12,332 nucleotides of DNA from Thermoanaerobaculia bacterium (GCA_025937035.1 JAICSG010000053.1:1-12332); one strand, 5' to 3'. Positions 1 to 7,150 are shown, counted from the first letter of the stretch. Made by a program: numbers and translations. The notes: generated by a model from the sequence alone, not told the origin.

Positions 1-533
1 ACGTCATAGCGCTTGGCCCCCTGGTCGCCGATGTCGGATTGGAAGACGGCCGACCACATGGGGTCGAACTGGTGGGTGAAGGTGAAGTAGGTGCGCTTCA
101 CGTCGACCCCCGTGCCGCTGTCGCTGCTCTTGACGCCGGTGGCGTCGTCCTTGTTGCTCTTGCTGGAAGCGTCGGCGTAGACGCGGATGCCGAATTTATT
201 GGCCGGATAGTCGGCTGCCTTGGCCGCCTTCGGGGTCGGCCGCTCGTAGGCCGGCAGGTTGTGCTTGAAGAGGTAGAGATCCATGGCCGTGTCGTTCTCG
301 GCCACGATCGTCTCGCCGTTGGAGCCGCGGCCTTCTAGGGTGATCGCCTTCCCCATGTCGCCGTTGCTCTCCCAGGAATGGAATCTCTCGGGCGTGTTGA
401 AAACGTAGACGCGGCCGTCCTTCGCGACCTCCTGGTAATAGAGACCCGTGACCTGCGCGCGGGTGAGGGTGGCCGCCGACAGCGCCAGGACGAGCGCCAG
501 CAGGCCAGCCTTGAACAGAGCCTTTCTACACAT
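1..533 (-). CDS. Porin-like outer-membrane protein, N-terminal part (runs off left edge)
   Basis: An open frame of 177 codons from an ATG at 533 to the window edge; the C-terminus is missing. The start has an AGGAG ribosome site about 8 bases upstream. Residues 1-26 form a signal peptide (Arg/Lys start, then a Leu/Ala-rich core, ending near T-R-A before QVTGLYYQ). Residues about 27-95 form a small domain (GRVYVFNTPERF, GETIVAENDTAMDLYLF). After a Pro/Ala/Lys linker the sequence changes to alternating polar and aromatic residues (RTYFTFTHQFDPMWSAVFQ), as in the first strands of a beta-barrel. I infer an outer-membrane barrel, possibly porin-like; substrate is unknown. The Pho-box-like array upstream would fit a phosphate-related porin, but the visible part does not show OprO/OprP hallmarks I could name. 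Confidence in a real secreted gene is high, in barrel function moderate. Confidence 0.7.
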   Translation of the reverse strand, partial: MCRKALFKAGLLALVLALSAATLTRAQVTGLYYQEVAKDGRVYVFNTPERFHSWESNGDMGKAITLEGRGSNGETIVAENDTAMDLYLFKHNLPAYERPTPKAAKAADYPANKFGIRVYADASSKSNKDDATGVKSSDSGTGVDVKRTYFTFTHQFDPMWSAVFQSDIGDQGAKRYD

Positions 534-624
534 CCTGCTCTCCTTTGGATTCGATGTAACGGTCCTGAAACCGGGATGCTCAAGTGAGCCGGGCTTCAGG
601 ATAAAAACCGTCCGGAGCGACGCC

Positions 625-653
625 GCGACGGTCTTGTGACAGGCCTGCGACAG
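625..653 (-). promoter_or_regulatory. Pho-box-like array (three half-sites) upstream of the porin-like gene
   Basis: Read on the minus strand, CTGTCGC, CTGTCAC and CCGTCGC start exactly 11 bases apart (653, 642, 631), separated by 4-base spacers. The first two make CTGTCGCAGGCCTGTCAC, close to the enterobacterial Pho box (two CTGTCAT-like repeats, 11-bp period) bound by PhoB. The array ends 92 bases before the ATG at 533. A possible -10 (TTTTAT, 606-601) lies 18 bases after the last half-site. Binding by a PhoB-type regulator is inferred. Confidence 0.55.
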
Positions 654-774
654 GGTTTTTTTCAGAAATGCGGAACCGAAGAGGCGTCTGTCAGTCACGC
701 CGCTGTCACATCCCGGTTGGCTCGCTGCCAAACCCGAGATGCTGCGCTATGGGCTCGACCGGGGGTATCTCAGC

Positions 775-975
775 TCACGCCTCGGACCGGTCGCGCCGCG
801 CCCGCGGGCCGAACATCTGGCCGAGGCCCAGGGAGAGCACGGCTCCCGCCAGGATGAGCGCGAGGCCGAGCGACGCTTCCGTCAGGCCGGCGAGCAGCAG
901 CAGGGAGATCACGGCGGCCGTCAGGGCGACCACGGCGCCGGCGAGGACACGGGACGGAGTAAATCTGGCTCTCAT
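775..975 (-). CDS. Small two-helix membrane protein, 66 aa
   Basis: The ATG at 975 is preferred because AGGAG lies 6 bases upstream; a GTG at 993 in the same frame would add six residues but has no comparable site. The product is almost entirely two hydrophobic segments (about residues 10-29 and 32-50), joined by a short loop around T-E-A-S, with a positively charged N-terminus (MRARFTPSR) and a charged C-terminal tail (RARRDRSEA). No family is recognised and no catalytic motif is visible. It lies about 100 bases downstream of the orphan permease on the same strand, beyond a possible weak terminator, so it could be read through from the peptide cluster or have its own promoter. A membrane accessory or immunity role is only a guess from position. 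Confidence 0.5.
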   Translation of the reverse strand: MRARFTPSRVLAGAVVALTAAVISLLLLAGLTEASLGLALILAGAVLSLGLGQMFGPRARRDRSEA

Positions 976-1047
976 CTGAGTCTCCTGAGACACGTCAGCA
1001 CATCAGACCTGAACAGAGGGGCTTCAGGGAGAGTGGTGCCGCAGGCA

Positions 1048-1082
1048 AGAAAAAGCGAGCCTTCTGCGGTCAGGATCGCTTT
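1048..1082 (-). terminator. Possible intrinsic terminator after the permease gene
   Basis: On the minus strand a perfect 7-bp stem AAAGCGA/TCGCTTT (arms 1082-1076 and 1058-1052) encloses 17 bases that themselves contain CTG-ACCG-CAG, and is followed by TTCTT. It begins in the stop codon of the permease gene. Stem and T-run are modest, so termination may be partial. Confidence 0.35.
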
Positions 1083-3484
1083 CAACCCTCCGCGAGGGCG
1101 CGCACGGGGTCGATGCGGGTGACCTTGCGGGCCGGCATGTAGCCGGCCCAGAGCGCCACGGCGAGCAGGAACAGCGGCATGGTGGCGAAGGTCCAGGGGT
1201 CGAGGGGGCTGATCTCGTAGAGGGAGCTCGCGAACAGCCGCGACAGCAGGGCCCCGCCCCCCAATCCCAGAAGGAGGCCGAGGGCGATCCAGTGCGCGCT
1301 CTGCGCCAGGGGGGTCCATACCACCTCCCGGCGCTGGGCGCCGAAGGCGATGCGAATCCCGAGCTCGTGCTGTTTCTGGGAGACGGCGAACGACGTCACC
1401 CCATAGACGCCGATCAGGGCGAGCAGCAGACCGGTGACGGCGAACGCGGCCAGGATCTGGGCGTTGGCGGCGGGGCTCGCCATCTTGGCGGCGGCGAGCT
1501 CCTCCATCGTGGTCGCGTTGCCCATCAGGACCCCCTCGTCCAGCCCGCGCACCTGCCGCCGGATCTCCTCGGCCATCGTGAGGGGGTCCTTCTCGGTGTG
1601 GACCACCAGGCTGGCCGAGCCGACGAGGACCTGCGTGTAGGGGAGATAGGCCTCGGGGTGCGGCGGCGTCTGTGGGCCGACCTCGCGCAGGTCGCCGACC
1701 ACGCCCACCACCAGGCGGGGGACCGGGCTCATCCAGCCCAGGGTCACGCTCTTGCCGACGGCCTCCTCCCCCGGCCAGAGCCGGCGGGCGGCGGCGGCGT
1801 TGAGGATGACCACCGGATGGCGGTCGTCGGCGGTCTCTCCCGGCGTGAAATCGCGTCCGCGGAGCAGGGGGATCCCCAGGGTCGGGAAGTAGCCCGGGCT
1901 GACGCCGTTGAGGTCGATCTGCCAGCTCAAGGGGGTGCTGGACCGCAGCCCGACGGTGGTGCTCATGTTGCCGCCGTCCTTGAGCGGCAGGCTGGTGACC
2001 AGGGCCGCCGAGCGGACCCCCGGCCGGCCGTTCAGGGCGCGCGCGAGATCGGAGAAGAGGGCGCGGGCCCGCGCGGGGTCGCGGTAGACCGGCGCGCTGA
2101 GGTCGATCGGCAGGGCGAGCACCCGTTCGGGGCGGAAGCCGAGATCGACCCGGGAGAGGCGGACGAGGCTCCGGATCAGCACGCCGGCGCCGATCAGCAG
2201 CGCCAGGGAGAGGGCGATCTCGGCGGCCACGAGCGCGTTGCGGCTGCGGCGGCTGGAGCTGGACTCACCCGCCCGGGCGGAGCGCTCGTTGAGCATGGTG
2301 AGCAGGGGGAGGCGCGCCAGCTCCAGGAACGGCAGCAGGTCGATGAGGATGAGGGAGAGGAGCGAGACCAGCGCGGTGATCGCCACGGTCCGGCCGTCGA
2401 GGACCACCCCGGTGAGGCGGATGAGCGGCGTGGGCAGCAGGGCCACGATCACGTCCCAGGCCCAGAGGGTCAGGAGCAGGCCGAGCACGAAGGCCATGCC
2501 CACCAGGGGCAGGCTCTCCTCGAGGAGCTGGCGGAACAGCTTCCCGCGGTCGGCGCCCAGGGCGGCGCGCAGGGCCAGCTCCCGCCGCCGCACGGTGAGC
2601 TCGACCAGGCGTACGTTGGCCGCGTTGGTACAGCCGATGAGCAGCAGCAGGGCCGCCGCTCCGAGCAGCGCCAGCAGGACGGGGCGGGAGCCGGCGACGG
2701 CCACCTCGCGCAGCGGCTCCAGGCGCACGAACGTGGTCTGGCGGCTCTCCGGATGGGCGGCCGCCAGTCCTTGCGCGATCTGCCGCAGCTCCGCCGAGGC
2801 CCGCTCCCGGGTGGCGTCGTCCGCCAGGCGGGCGATCACCCGCATGCCGCGGACCCCCCGTCCCATGTAGGGCGAGCTCGCCGGCACCACGAGCGGCTTC
2901 AGCAGGTCGGCCGCGCCGACGACCACCGGCTCGTCCAGGGCGATCCGCTCGGGCAGGACGCCGACGACCGTGACCATCGTCCCGTCGAGGGAGAGGGGCC
3001 GGCCGATGACGCCCGGATCGCCGCCGAGCCGCTGTGCCCAGAGCTGGTGGCCGAGCACCGCGACCGGCTCGGCTCCGGGCTGGAAGTCCTCCGGCTGGAG
3101 GCCCCGCCCGAGCTCCGGCTTCAGGCCCAGGAGAGGGAAGAAGCCGTCGGACACCGCGGCTCCGGAGAGACGGGTGGAGTCGGCCGGCAGGCGCAGGGTG
3201 GGGCTCCAGGGGCTGGAGATGGCCATCGCCGCGAAGGCGTGGCTCTGGGCCTTCCAGCTCAGGAAATTGGGATAGGCGGCGGAGGTCCAGGCCTCCGGGC
3301 TCGCCGCGTCCGCCTCCCCGATCAGCACCAGGCGGTCCGGGGAGGGGAAGGGGAGGGCCCGCAGCAGCACCATGTCCACGATGCTGCCGACGGTGGACAT
3401 CGCGCCGATGCCCAGCGCCAGGCTGATGACGATCAGCAGGGCGAGCCTTGGCTGGTGAGCCTGCGCACTCTCGGACGGGAGCAT
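1082..3484 (-). CDS. Duplicated MacB/FtsX-type ABC permease without ATPase (acidobacterial orphan permease type)
   Basis: 800 aa from the ATG at 3484 (AGGA 5 bases upstream); a GTG at 3529 would overlap the preceding peptide gene and is less likely. The protein consists of two MacB-like halves. Half one: a membrane helix near residues 14-41 ending in S-I-V-D-M-V-L-L-R-A-L-P-F-P, an extracytoplasmic MacB_PCD-type domain, and three helices beginning around PVLLALLGAAALLLLIGCTN. Half two repeats the plan: a helix at ALVAAEIALSLALLIGAGVL, a second extracytoplasmic domain with the motif GIPLLRGRDF, and three closing helices containing GVYGVTSFAVSQ, ELGIRIAFGA and the end DPVRALAEG. That gives eight helices. 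No Walker A/B motif occurs in the protein or its neighbours, so any ATPase must be encoded elsewhere. It lies 22 bases after the Cys-rich peptide gene, so export of, or resistance to, the matured peptide is a reasonable inference; these permeases are also abundant in Acidobacteriota outside peptide clusters. Confidence 0.9.
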   Translation of the reverse strand: MLPSESAQAHQPRLALLIVISLALGIGAMSTVGSIVDMVLLRALPFPSPDRLVLIGEADAASPEAWTSAAYPNFLSWKAQSHAFAAMAISSPWSPTLRLPADSTRLSGAAVSDGFFPLLGLKPELGRGLQPEDFQPGAEPVAVLGHQLWAQRLGGDPGVIGRPLSLDGTMVTVVGVLPERIALDEPVVVGAADLLKPLVVPASSPYMGRGVRGMRVIARLADDATRERASAELRQIAQGLAAAHPESRQTTFVRLEPLREVAVAGSRPVLLALLGAAALLLLIGCTNAANVRLVELTVRRRELALRAALGADRGKLFRQLLEESLPLVGMAFVLGLLLTLWAWDVIVALLPTPLIRLTGVVLDGRTVAITALVSLLSLILIDLLPFLELARLPLLTMLNERSARAGESSSSRRSRNALVAAEIALSLALLIGAGVLIRSLVRLSRVDLGFRPERVLALPIDLSAPVYRDPARARALFSDLARALNGRPGVRSAALVTSLPLKDGGNMSTTVGLRSSTPLSWQIDLNGVSPGYFPTLGIPLLRGRDFTPGETADDRHPVVILNAAAARRLWPGEEAVGKSVTLGWMSPVPRLVVGVVGDLREVGPQTPPHPEAYLPYTQVLVGSASLVVHTEKDPLTMAEEIRRQVRGLDEGVLMGNATTMEELAAAKMASPAANAQILAAFAVTGLLLALIGVYGVTSFAVSQKQHELGIRIAFGAQRREVVWTPLAQSAHWIALGLLLGLGGGALLSRLFASSLYEISPLDPWTFATMPLFLLAVALWAGYMPARKVTRIDPVRALAEG

Positions 3485-3506
3485 CGGGGTCCTGCGCGTC
3501 CCAGTC

Positions 3507-3719
3507 TCAGATGATCTTGAACGTCCCACAGCTGAACGAGCCGCAACCGCTGAACCCGCTGCAAGTATAACTGGCGCAGGTACCGTCCGCGGCGGCGACC
3601 ATCGCCAGGCGCTCGTCGAGCGCCGCCAGCGGGTCTCCGGTCACCAGGCTGAAGAGCTCGTCGTTGAGGCTGACGATCTCCTCGATCGGTTCCCGCCCGC
3701 CCCTCTGGTGTTTCTTCAT
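3507..3719 (-). CDS. Cys-rich RiPP precursor peptide, 70 aa
   Basis: The ATG at 3719 has a strong GGAGGG site 7 bases upstream; a TTG two codons earlier lies within that site and is rejected. Residues 1-46 look like a leader: a charged N-terminus (MKKHQRGGREP), then an acidic amphipathic stretch (IEEIVSLNDELFSLVTGD) and LAALDERLAMVAAADG. Residues 47-70 look like a core with four cysteines at 48, 53, 59 and 64, spaced C-x4-C-x5-C-x4-C. The core contains two copies of C-[AG]-S-[YF]-[ST]-C (CASYTC and CGSFSC) separated by SGFSG and followed by GTFKII. It sits 21 bases downstream of a radical SAM/SPASM gene, whose families often install thioether or C-C crosslinks in such peptides. No named precursor family is recognised; thioether crosslinking is inference. 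An alternative is an unmodified secreted peptide, but there is no signal peptide. Confidence 0.8.
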   Translation of the reverse strand: MKKHQRGGREPIEEIVSLNDELFSLVTGDPLAALDERLAMVAAADGTCASYTCSGFSGCGSFSCGTFKII

Positions 3720-3740
3720 GAACAATCCCTCCTGGTCGTG

Positions 3741-5243
3741 TCAGAGATCGCAGAAGGCATCCGGCCTGTCGGCACAGGCCTTTCCTTCCACATGATCGAG
3801 ATAAGCCTCCGCCACGGAGGCGCGGAAGCGGTGCGCGAAACCGTCGCAATAGCTCCGGTAGAAGTCCCCCCCGGAGCGGTCCGCCGCCAGCACGGCGCAG
3901 CCGCCGCCGCAGAACAGGTTGTAGCGGCACTTGAGGCAGACCGGGTTGGAGGCGACCGTGCGCCCCTGCCAGAGGGCCCGGAGATCGAAATTGAAGCGTG
4001 CCTCGGAGCCCTCGTCGACGTGGCCGATGCGGACCTTCTCGTCCCCGGTCTTCTCCCAGCAGGCATAGATGTCGCCGAAGGGGTCGAAGATGTACATCCC
4101 CGTGTGCGCCGAGCAGAAGCTGGGCTTGAAGGCCGGCAGGCCCCGCTGGGAGAAGATCCGGCGAGCCTGGTTGCGCAGGCCGTCGTCCTGCCGCCCGAGC
4201 ACGGAGACCGCCGGATGGCTCTCGCGCATCGCCGTGAGCTGGCGGTCGAGCTCCCAGGTGTTGAACGTGGTGCCGGCGTCGGTCTTGCCGTTCGAGGCGC
4301 GGATCGGCGCCACCTGGGAGGCGAAATTCGGATAGCGGTCCCACCCCTGGGCGGCGATCTCCTCGGCCAGGGCGGCCAGGCCGTGGAGATTGCTGCGGTC
4401 CACGTTGGTGCGGACTGCCACCACGATCCCCCGGTCGAGCGCCATCTTGACGTTGCGGGCGATCCGCTCCCACGACCCCTGGCCGTCGGCGTAGACCCGC
4501 CGCCGGTCGTGCTCGCCCGGCGGGCCGTCGAGGGTGATCTGGACGCTGCCCAGGAGACCGGGGCTCAGCAGGTCCTCGTAGGCGTCGAGCTCGGTGCCGT
4601 TCGAGATCGCCCAGAACCGGGCCTGCCCGCGCTCCAGGCCCCGCCGGATGACGTGCTCCACCAGCGGGCGGTTGGCCGCCAGCAGCGGCTCGCCGCCGAA
4701 GAACCCGATCTCGACCCGGGGCTCGGCGTCGGCCGGGATGCCGTGCATCTCCTCGATCTGCGGCATCGCCGCGAACAGCCGGTCGGCCATCTCCGGGGTC
4801 ATCCGCCGCAGCAGATGGGCGAAGCGGCCGTCCGTGCGCATGTGGTCCTGGAAGCAGTAGCCGCAGCGCAGGTTGCAGTCATAGGTCGGCATGAAGAGGT
4901 AGGTGGGCCAGCGCCGCAGGTGGAGGGCGTGGAGCTTCTCCACGTAGCGGGTGAAGAAGGCCTCCTCCTCCTCGCGGCTCATCGGCGTCAGATACCCCCG
5001 CCGCTGGAGCACCTCGATCGTCGCCTCCGTGGGCGGCACGGCCTCGCCGGCCGGGGAAGCCGGCTCGGGGGTCCACTCGCCATAGAGCGGCTTGGGCGGA
5101 CGGCCCACCTCCAGGGAGCGCACCCAGGTGGCGACCCGCCGCGAGACGCGATCGAACGCGCCCGTATAGGTGTGGACGAGGAGCATCTCCTCCTCGTTGC
5201 CGGGCAGGTCGACGTAGATGGTGTAGCTGCTGGTGCGCAGCAC
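3741..5243 (-). CDS. Radical SAM/SPASM peptide maturase
   Basis: 500 aa from a GTG at 5243, with a purine-rich AAAGGGGAG site just upstream. Residues 1-100 form an N-terminal region that may contact the peptide leader. The radical SAM core begins with MPTYDCNLRCGYC, placing the CxxxCxxC cluster ligands at C123, C127 and C130, followed by the GGEPLL motif (F-F-G-G-E-P-L-L) that binds S-adenosylmethionine. The C-terminal SPASM domain is complete: C377-x12-G390-x4-C395, then C436-x2-C439-x5-C445-x3-C449 and C466, enough for two auxiliary [4Fe-4S] clusters. Further cysteines near the end (C490, C498) may be structural. The following gene encodes a Cys-rich precursor, so the natural substrate is inferred to be that peptide. 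Anaerobic sulfatase maturases share this architecture, but no sulfatase gene is nearby. The chemistry (sactipeptide, ranthipeptide, C-C linkage) cannot be decided from sequence alone. Confidence 0.93.
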   Translation of the reverse strand: MLRTSSYTIYVDLPGNEEEMLLVHTYTGAFDRVSRRVATWVRSLEVGRPPKPLYGEWTPEPASPAGEAVPPTEATIEVLQRRGYLTPMSREEEEAFFTRYVEKLHALHLRRWPTYLFMPTYDCNLRCGYCFQDHMRTDGRFAHLLRRMTPEMADRLFAAMPQIEEMHGIPADAEPRVEIGFFGGEPLLAANRPLVEHVIRRGLERGQARFWAISNGTELDAYEDLLSPGLLGSVQITLDGPPGEHDRRRVYADGQGSWERIARNVKMALDRGIVVAVRTNVDRSNLHGLAALAEEIAAQGWDRYPNFASQVAPIRASNGKTDAGTTFNTWELDRQLTAMRESHPAVSVLGRQDDGLRNQARRIFSQRGLPAFKPSFCSAHTGMYIFDPFGDIYACWEKTGDEKVRIGHVDEGSEARFNFDLRALWQGRTVASNPVCLKCRYNLFCGGGCAVLAADRSGGDFYRSYCDGFAHRFRASVAEAYLDHVEGKACADRPDAFCDL

Positions 5244-5286
5244 GAGCTCCCCTTTCCTCTGGGCTGATCTTCCGAGAATCCTGGTG

Positions 5287-5314
5287 AGGCGTGTTGAAAA
5301 ATCGTGACACGCCT
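5287..5314 (-). repeat. 8-bp inverted repeat in the leader of the radical SAM gene
   Basis: AGGCGTGT (5287-5294) and ACACGCCT (5307-5314) are perfect inverted copies with a 12-base A/T-containing centre. The repeat lies about 45 bases upstream of the GTG start and downstream of the TATAAT at 5367-5362. It could be an operator for a dimeric repressor or an RNA hairpin in the leader; there is no T-run that would make it a terminator. Confidence 0.4.
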
Positions 5315-5361
5315 GACGAACCGCGTAGGGTTACCGATTCAGAAGATAAGTATTCCTAACC

Positions 5362-5367
5362 ATTATA
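5362..5367 (-). promoter_or_regulatory. Likely -10 element for the radical SAM/peptide operon
   Basis: A perfect TATAAT on the minus strand, in one of the few A/T-rich stretches of the window, about 119 bases upstream of the maturase start. The expected -35 region 17 bases upstream (TCCCTT) is poor, so activator dependence or another sigma factor is possible. Confidence 0.4.
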
Positions 5368-5412
5368 GTACGGAAGAAGGGCAAAAGGGAGGGGATCGCA
5401 AATCCTGGGACC

Positions 5413-5430
5413 GCCGGCGTCTCCGCCGGC
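5413..5430 (-). terminator. GC hairpin downstream of phoU
   Basis: A perfect 7-bp stem GCCGGCG/CGCCGGC with a 4-base loop lies about 30 bases past the phoU stop. No T-run follows on the minus strand; on the plus strand TTTTT follows 12 bases later. It may help end the phoU transcript or stabilise its 3' end. Confidence 0.3.
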
Positions 5431-5461
5431 CGTCTAATCAGTTTTTAAGAACTATTTTTAC

Positions 5462-6139
5462 TTATCCTGCCTTCAGCAGGTCGCTGCCGTGGGAGTGGCG
5501 GATGTCCCGCCCCTCGACGTAGTAGATGACGTCCTCGGCGATGTTGGTGGCGTGGTCGGCGATGCGCTCCAGGTTTCGCGAAACGAGGAGCAGGTGGAGG
5601 GCGCGGCTGACCGTCTTGGGGTCCTCGATCATGTAGGTCAGCAGCTCGCGGAAGATCTGCTTGTAGAGGCCGTCCACGGCGTCGTCCCCCTTGCAGACGT
5701 CGGTGGCGAGCTGGGCGTCGCGGCGCACGAAGGCGTCGAGGCTCTTGCGCACCATGTCCTGCACGAGCCGCGACATGTGGGGGAGGTCGATGTAGGGCTT
5801 GAGCGGCGGCTGCTCGTTGAGCTGCTCCACCGACTGGGCGATGTTCACCGCCGAGTCGCCGATCCTTTCGAGATCGCTGTTGATCTTCATCACCGCCACC
5901 AGGAAGCGCAGGTCGACCGCCGTCGGCTGCTTGGTGCCCAGGATCAGATGGCAGGCCTCGTCGATCTCGATCTCCAGGTGGTCGACCTGATTGTCCTCCT
6001 CGATCACCTCGGTGCAGAGCTGGTTGTTGCGGTCGAGCAGCGCCTGCGTCGCCTTGGCGACCATCCCCTCCACCATCCCTCCCATCTTGAGGAGGGCCTG
6101 GCGTACCCGGTCGAGATCCTGATCCAGTCGTCGTTCCAT
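5462..6139 (-). CDS. phoU: PhoU, phosphate signalling protein
   Basis: 225 aa, the usual PhoU length, from an ATG at 6139 with AAAGGA 5 bases upstream. The two PhoU repeats are clear: residues about 15-105 containing EEDNQVDHLEIEIDEAC and FLVAVMKINSDLERIGD with NIA, and about 120-210 containing CKGDDAVDGLYKQI and LLVSRNLERIADHATNIAED. The E-R-I-[GA]-D plus N-I-A motifs are the family's metal-binding and surface signature. PhoU acts in the cytoplasm, linking the Pst transporter to the PhoR/PhoB sensor system and restraining Pho regulon expression when phosphate is plentiful. No pst genes lie beside it in this window. A Pho-box-like array ends 48 bases before the start, suggesting that it is itself phosphate regulated. 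Confidence 0.95.
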   Translation of the reverse strand: MERRLDQDLDRVRQALLKMGGMVEGMVAKATQALLDRNNQLCTEVIEEDNQVDHLEIEIDEACHLILGTKQPTAVDLRFLVAVMKINSDLERIGDSAVNIAQSVEQLNEQPPLKPYIDLPHMSRLVQDMVRKSLDAFVRRDAQLATDVCKGDDAVDGLYKQIFRELLTYMIEDPKTVSRALHLLLVSRNLERIADHATNIAEDVIYYVEGRDIRHSHGSDLLKAG

Positions 6140-6186
6140 GCGTGTCCTTTCAGCCCGGCATCTTACTCGGCCCCTACTTCGGGATT

Positions 6187-6215
6187 GTGACAGGTTTCCG
6201 TCAACCGTGTGACGG
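6187..6215 (-). promoter_or_regulatory. Pho-box-like array upstream of phoU
   Basis: On the minus strand CCGTCAC (6215-6209), TTGACGG (6204-6198) and CTGTCAC (6193-6187) start 11 bases apart. The outer two match the CTGTCAT-type half-site well, the middle one poorly. The array overlaps the last codons of the DUF2334 gene and ends 48 bases before the phoU ATG. PhoB-type binding is inferred from the spacing and from the similar array in front of the porin-like gene. Confidence 0.4.
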
Positions 6216-6995
6216 TGTGACGAGCCGTGCCAATTCCGCGTAGGTCACCGGCTCCCGGTCCTCCAGGGCCCGCCGGAGGACGGAGATCAGAGCGCGCCGC
6301 ACCCCCCGCTCGTAGAGGTCCTGGGGGTGGACCGACACCCGCAGGATCGGCTGCCGGCGGCTGGCGGCGAAGCAGGCCCGGCCGACCAGCGGCGAGAGGG
6401 AGCGCCGGAGGAAGCCGCGGGTGCTGAACACCACCGTGGGGGCCGGGACGCGCACGTCCTCCCGCAGCAGGTCGAGATGGCGGAGGGTGACGGTGTACTC
6501 GAAATCGCGCCGGCGGAGCACCTCCCGGGCGGCCGGGCTGAGCAGCCAGGCCGGCGCGATGAAGCCGCGGTAGGGGAGCCCGGCGGCGGCGAGGATCTCC
6601 ATCCCCTCGCGCACCCGGGCCTCGGCCTGCTCGCGGCCGATGCCGTAGAGCTCCCCCTCCCCGGCGGTGTAGAGGCGGCCGATCAGGGCCGAGACGGGGC
6701 CGCGCGGCAGCGTCTCCGCGCGATGGGTAAGCCCGTGCAGGCAGATCTCGTGCCCCTCCTGGGCGAGCGAGCGCAGCCAGCGCAGGAAGAACGGGCGCTC
6801 CAGGATCGTCTCCATGCCGTACCAGCGGGGCACGACGAGGAGGGAGGCCCGGGGGATGCCGAGGTCCGCGAGCAGCATCAGCAGCTCCTGGCAGGGGCGC
6901 TGGTTGTGCGGGGCGAGATCGTGGAACGAGACCACCAGCCAGCGCTCGCCGGCCGGGGCGGCGGGGACGGATCCGAGGGGGTTGTGAATCGCCAT
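6201..6995 (-). CDS. DUF2334-type polysaccharide deacetylase
   Basis: 264 aa from an ATG at 6995 with AAGGAG 6 bases upstream; an in-frame TTG ten codons earlier is less likely. It shows NodB/carbohydrate esterase 4-like metal-site motifs in the DUF2334 arrangement: SFHDL with H25-D26 near the start, HEICLHGLTH with H87 and H91, GFIAPAW around 144-150 in the place of the R-P-P/A motif, and a late R-V-S-V-H-P-Q that would supply another His. There is no signal peptide or membrane segment, so it is probably cytoplasmic. The family is thought to remove acetyl groups from amino sugars; the substrate here is unknown. Upstream lies a short stretch resembling a glycosyltransferase C-terminus, which would fit a glycan pathway. 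The gene's 3' end overlaps the Pho-box-like site for phoU. Confidence 0.85.
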   Translation of the reverse strand: MAIHNPLGSVPAAPAGERWLVVSFHDLAPHNQRPCQELLMLLADLGIPRASLLVVPRWYGMETILERPFFLRWLRSLAQEGHEICLHGLTHRAETLPRGPVSALIGRLYTAGEGELYGIGREQAEARVREGMEILAAAGLPYRGFIAPAWLLSPAAREVLRRRDFEYTVTLRHLDLLREDVRVPAPTVVFSTRGFLRRSLSPLVGRACFAASRRQPILRVSVHPQDLYERGVRRALISVLRRALEDREPVTYAELARLVTPSHG

Positions 6996-7021
6996 GTGCG
7001 GCTCCTTCAACGTGCGGCGCC

Positions 7022-7150
7022 TCAATGCCCGACCATGCGCCGGTGGGCCGCCGATTCCGTCAGCCGGCCGTACAGGTCGAGGAGCCGCGCGAACGTCCTG
7101 TCGATCGAGAGCGTCTCGATAATTGTACGGTGGAGGCGCTCCTGGCGTTG
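7022..7150 (-). pseudogene. Possible 3' remnant of a glycosyltransferase
   Basis: In the gap before the deacetylase, one minus-strand frame ending at a TGA (7024-7022) reads QERLHRTIIETLSIDRTFAR followed by LLDLYGRLTESAAHRR. The [LF]S-x-D-[RK]-x3-[RQ]-[LY]-L-x-L-Y pattern is what the last helix of many GT4 glycosyltransferases looks like. No start codon with a ribosome site and no upstream GT domain exist, because the frame runs into the end of the neighbouring gene. It may be a decayed gene end, or a coincidence in 170 bases of non-coding sequence. Confidence 0.25.

Noticed and set aside
692..709. A second Pho-box-like site on the plus strand, CAGTCACGCCGCTGTCAC
   Set aside because: The spacing is correct but the orientation points away from the porin-like gene and no plus-strand gene lies downstream; kept only as a possible auxiliary site.
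1292..3514. A 740-codon open frame on the plus strand opposite the permease
   Set aside because: Composition is dominated by Gly, Glu, Gln, Arg and His without domains, as expected for the antisense of a high-GC coding sequence; the permease on the other strand is unmistakable.
3708..5267. A 519-codon plus-strand frame opposite the radical SAM gene
   Set aside because: Antisense shadow; the minus strand carries intact radical SAM and SPASM motifs.
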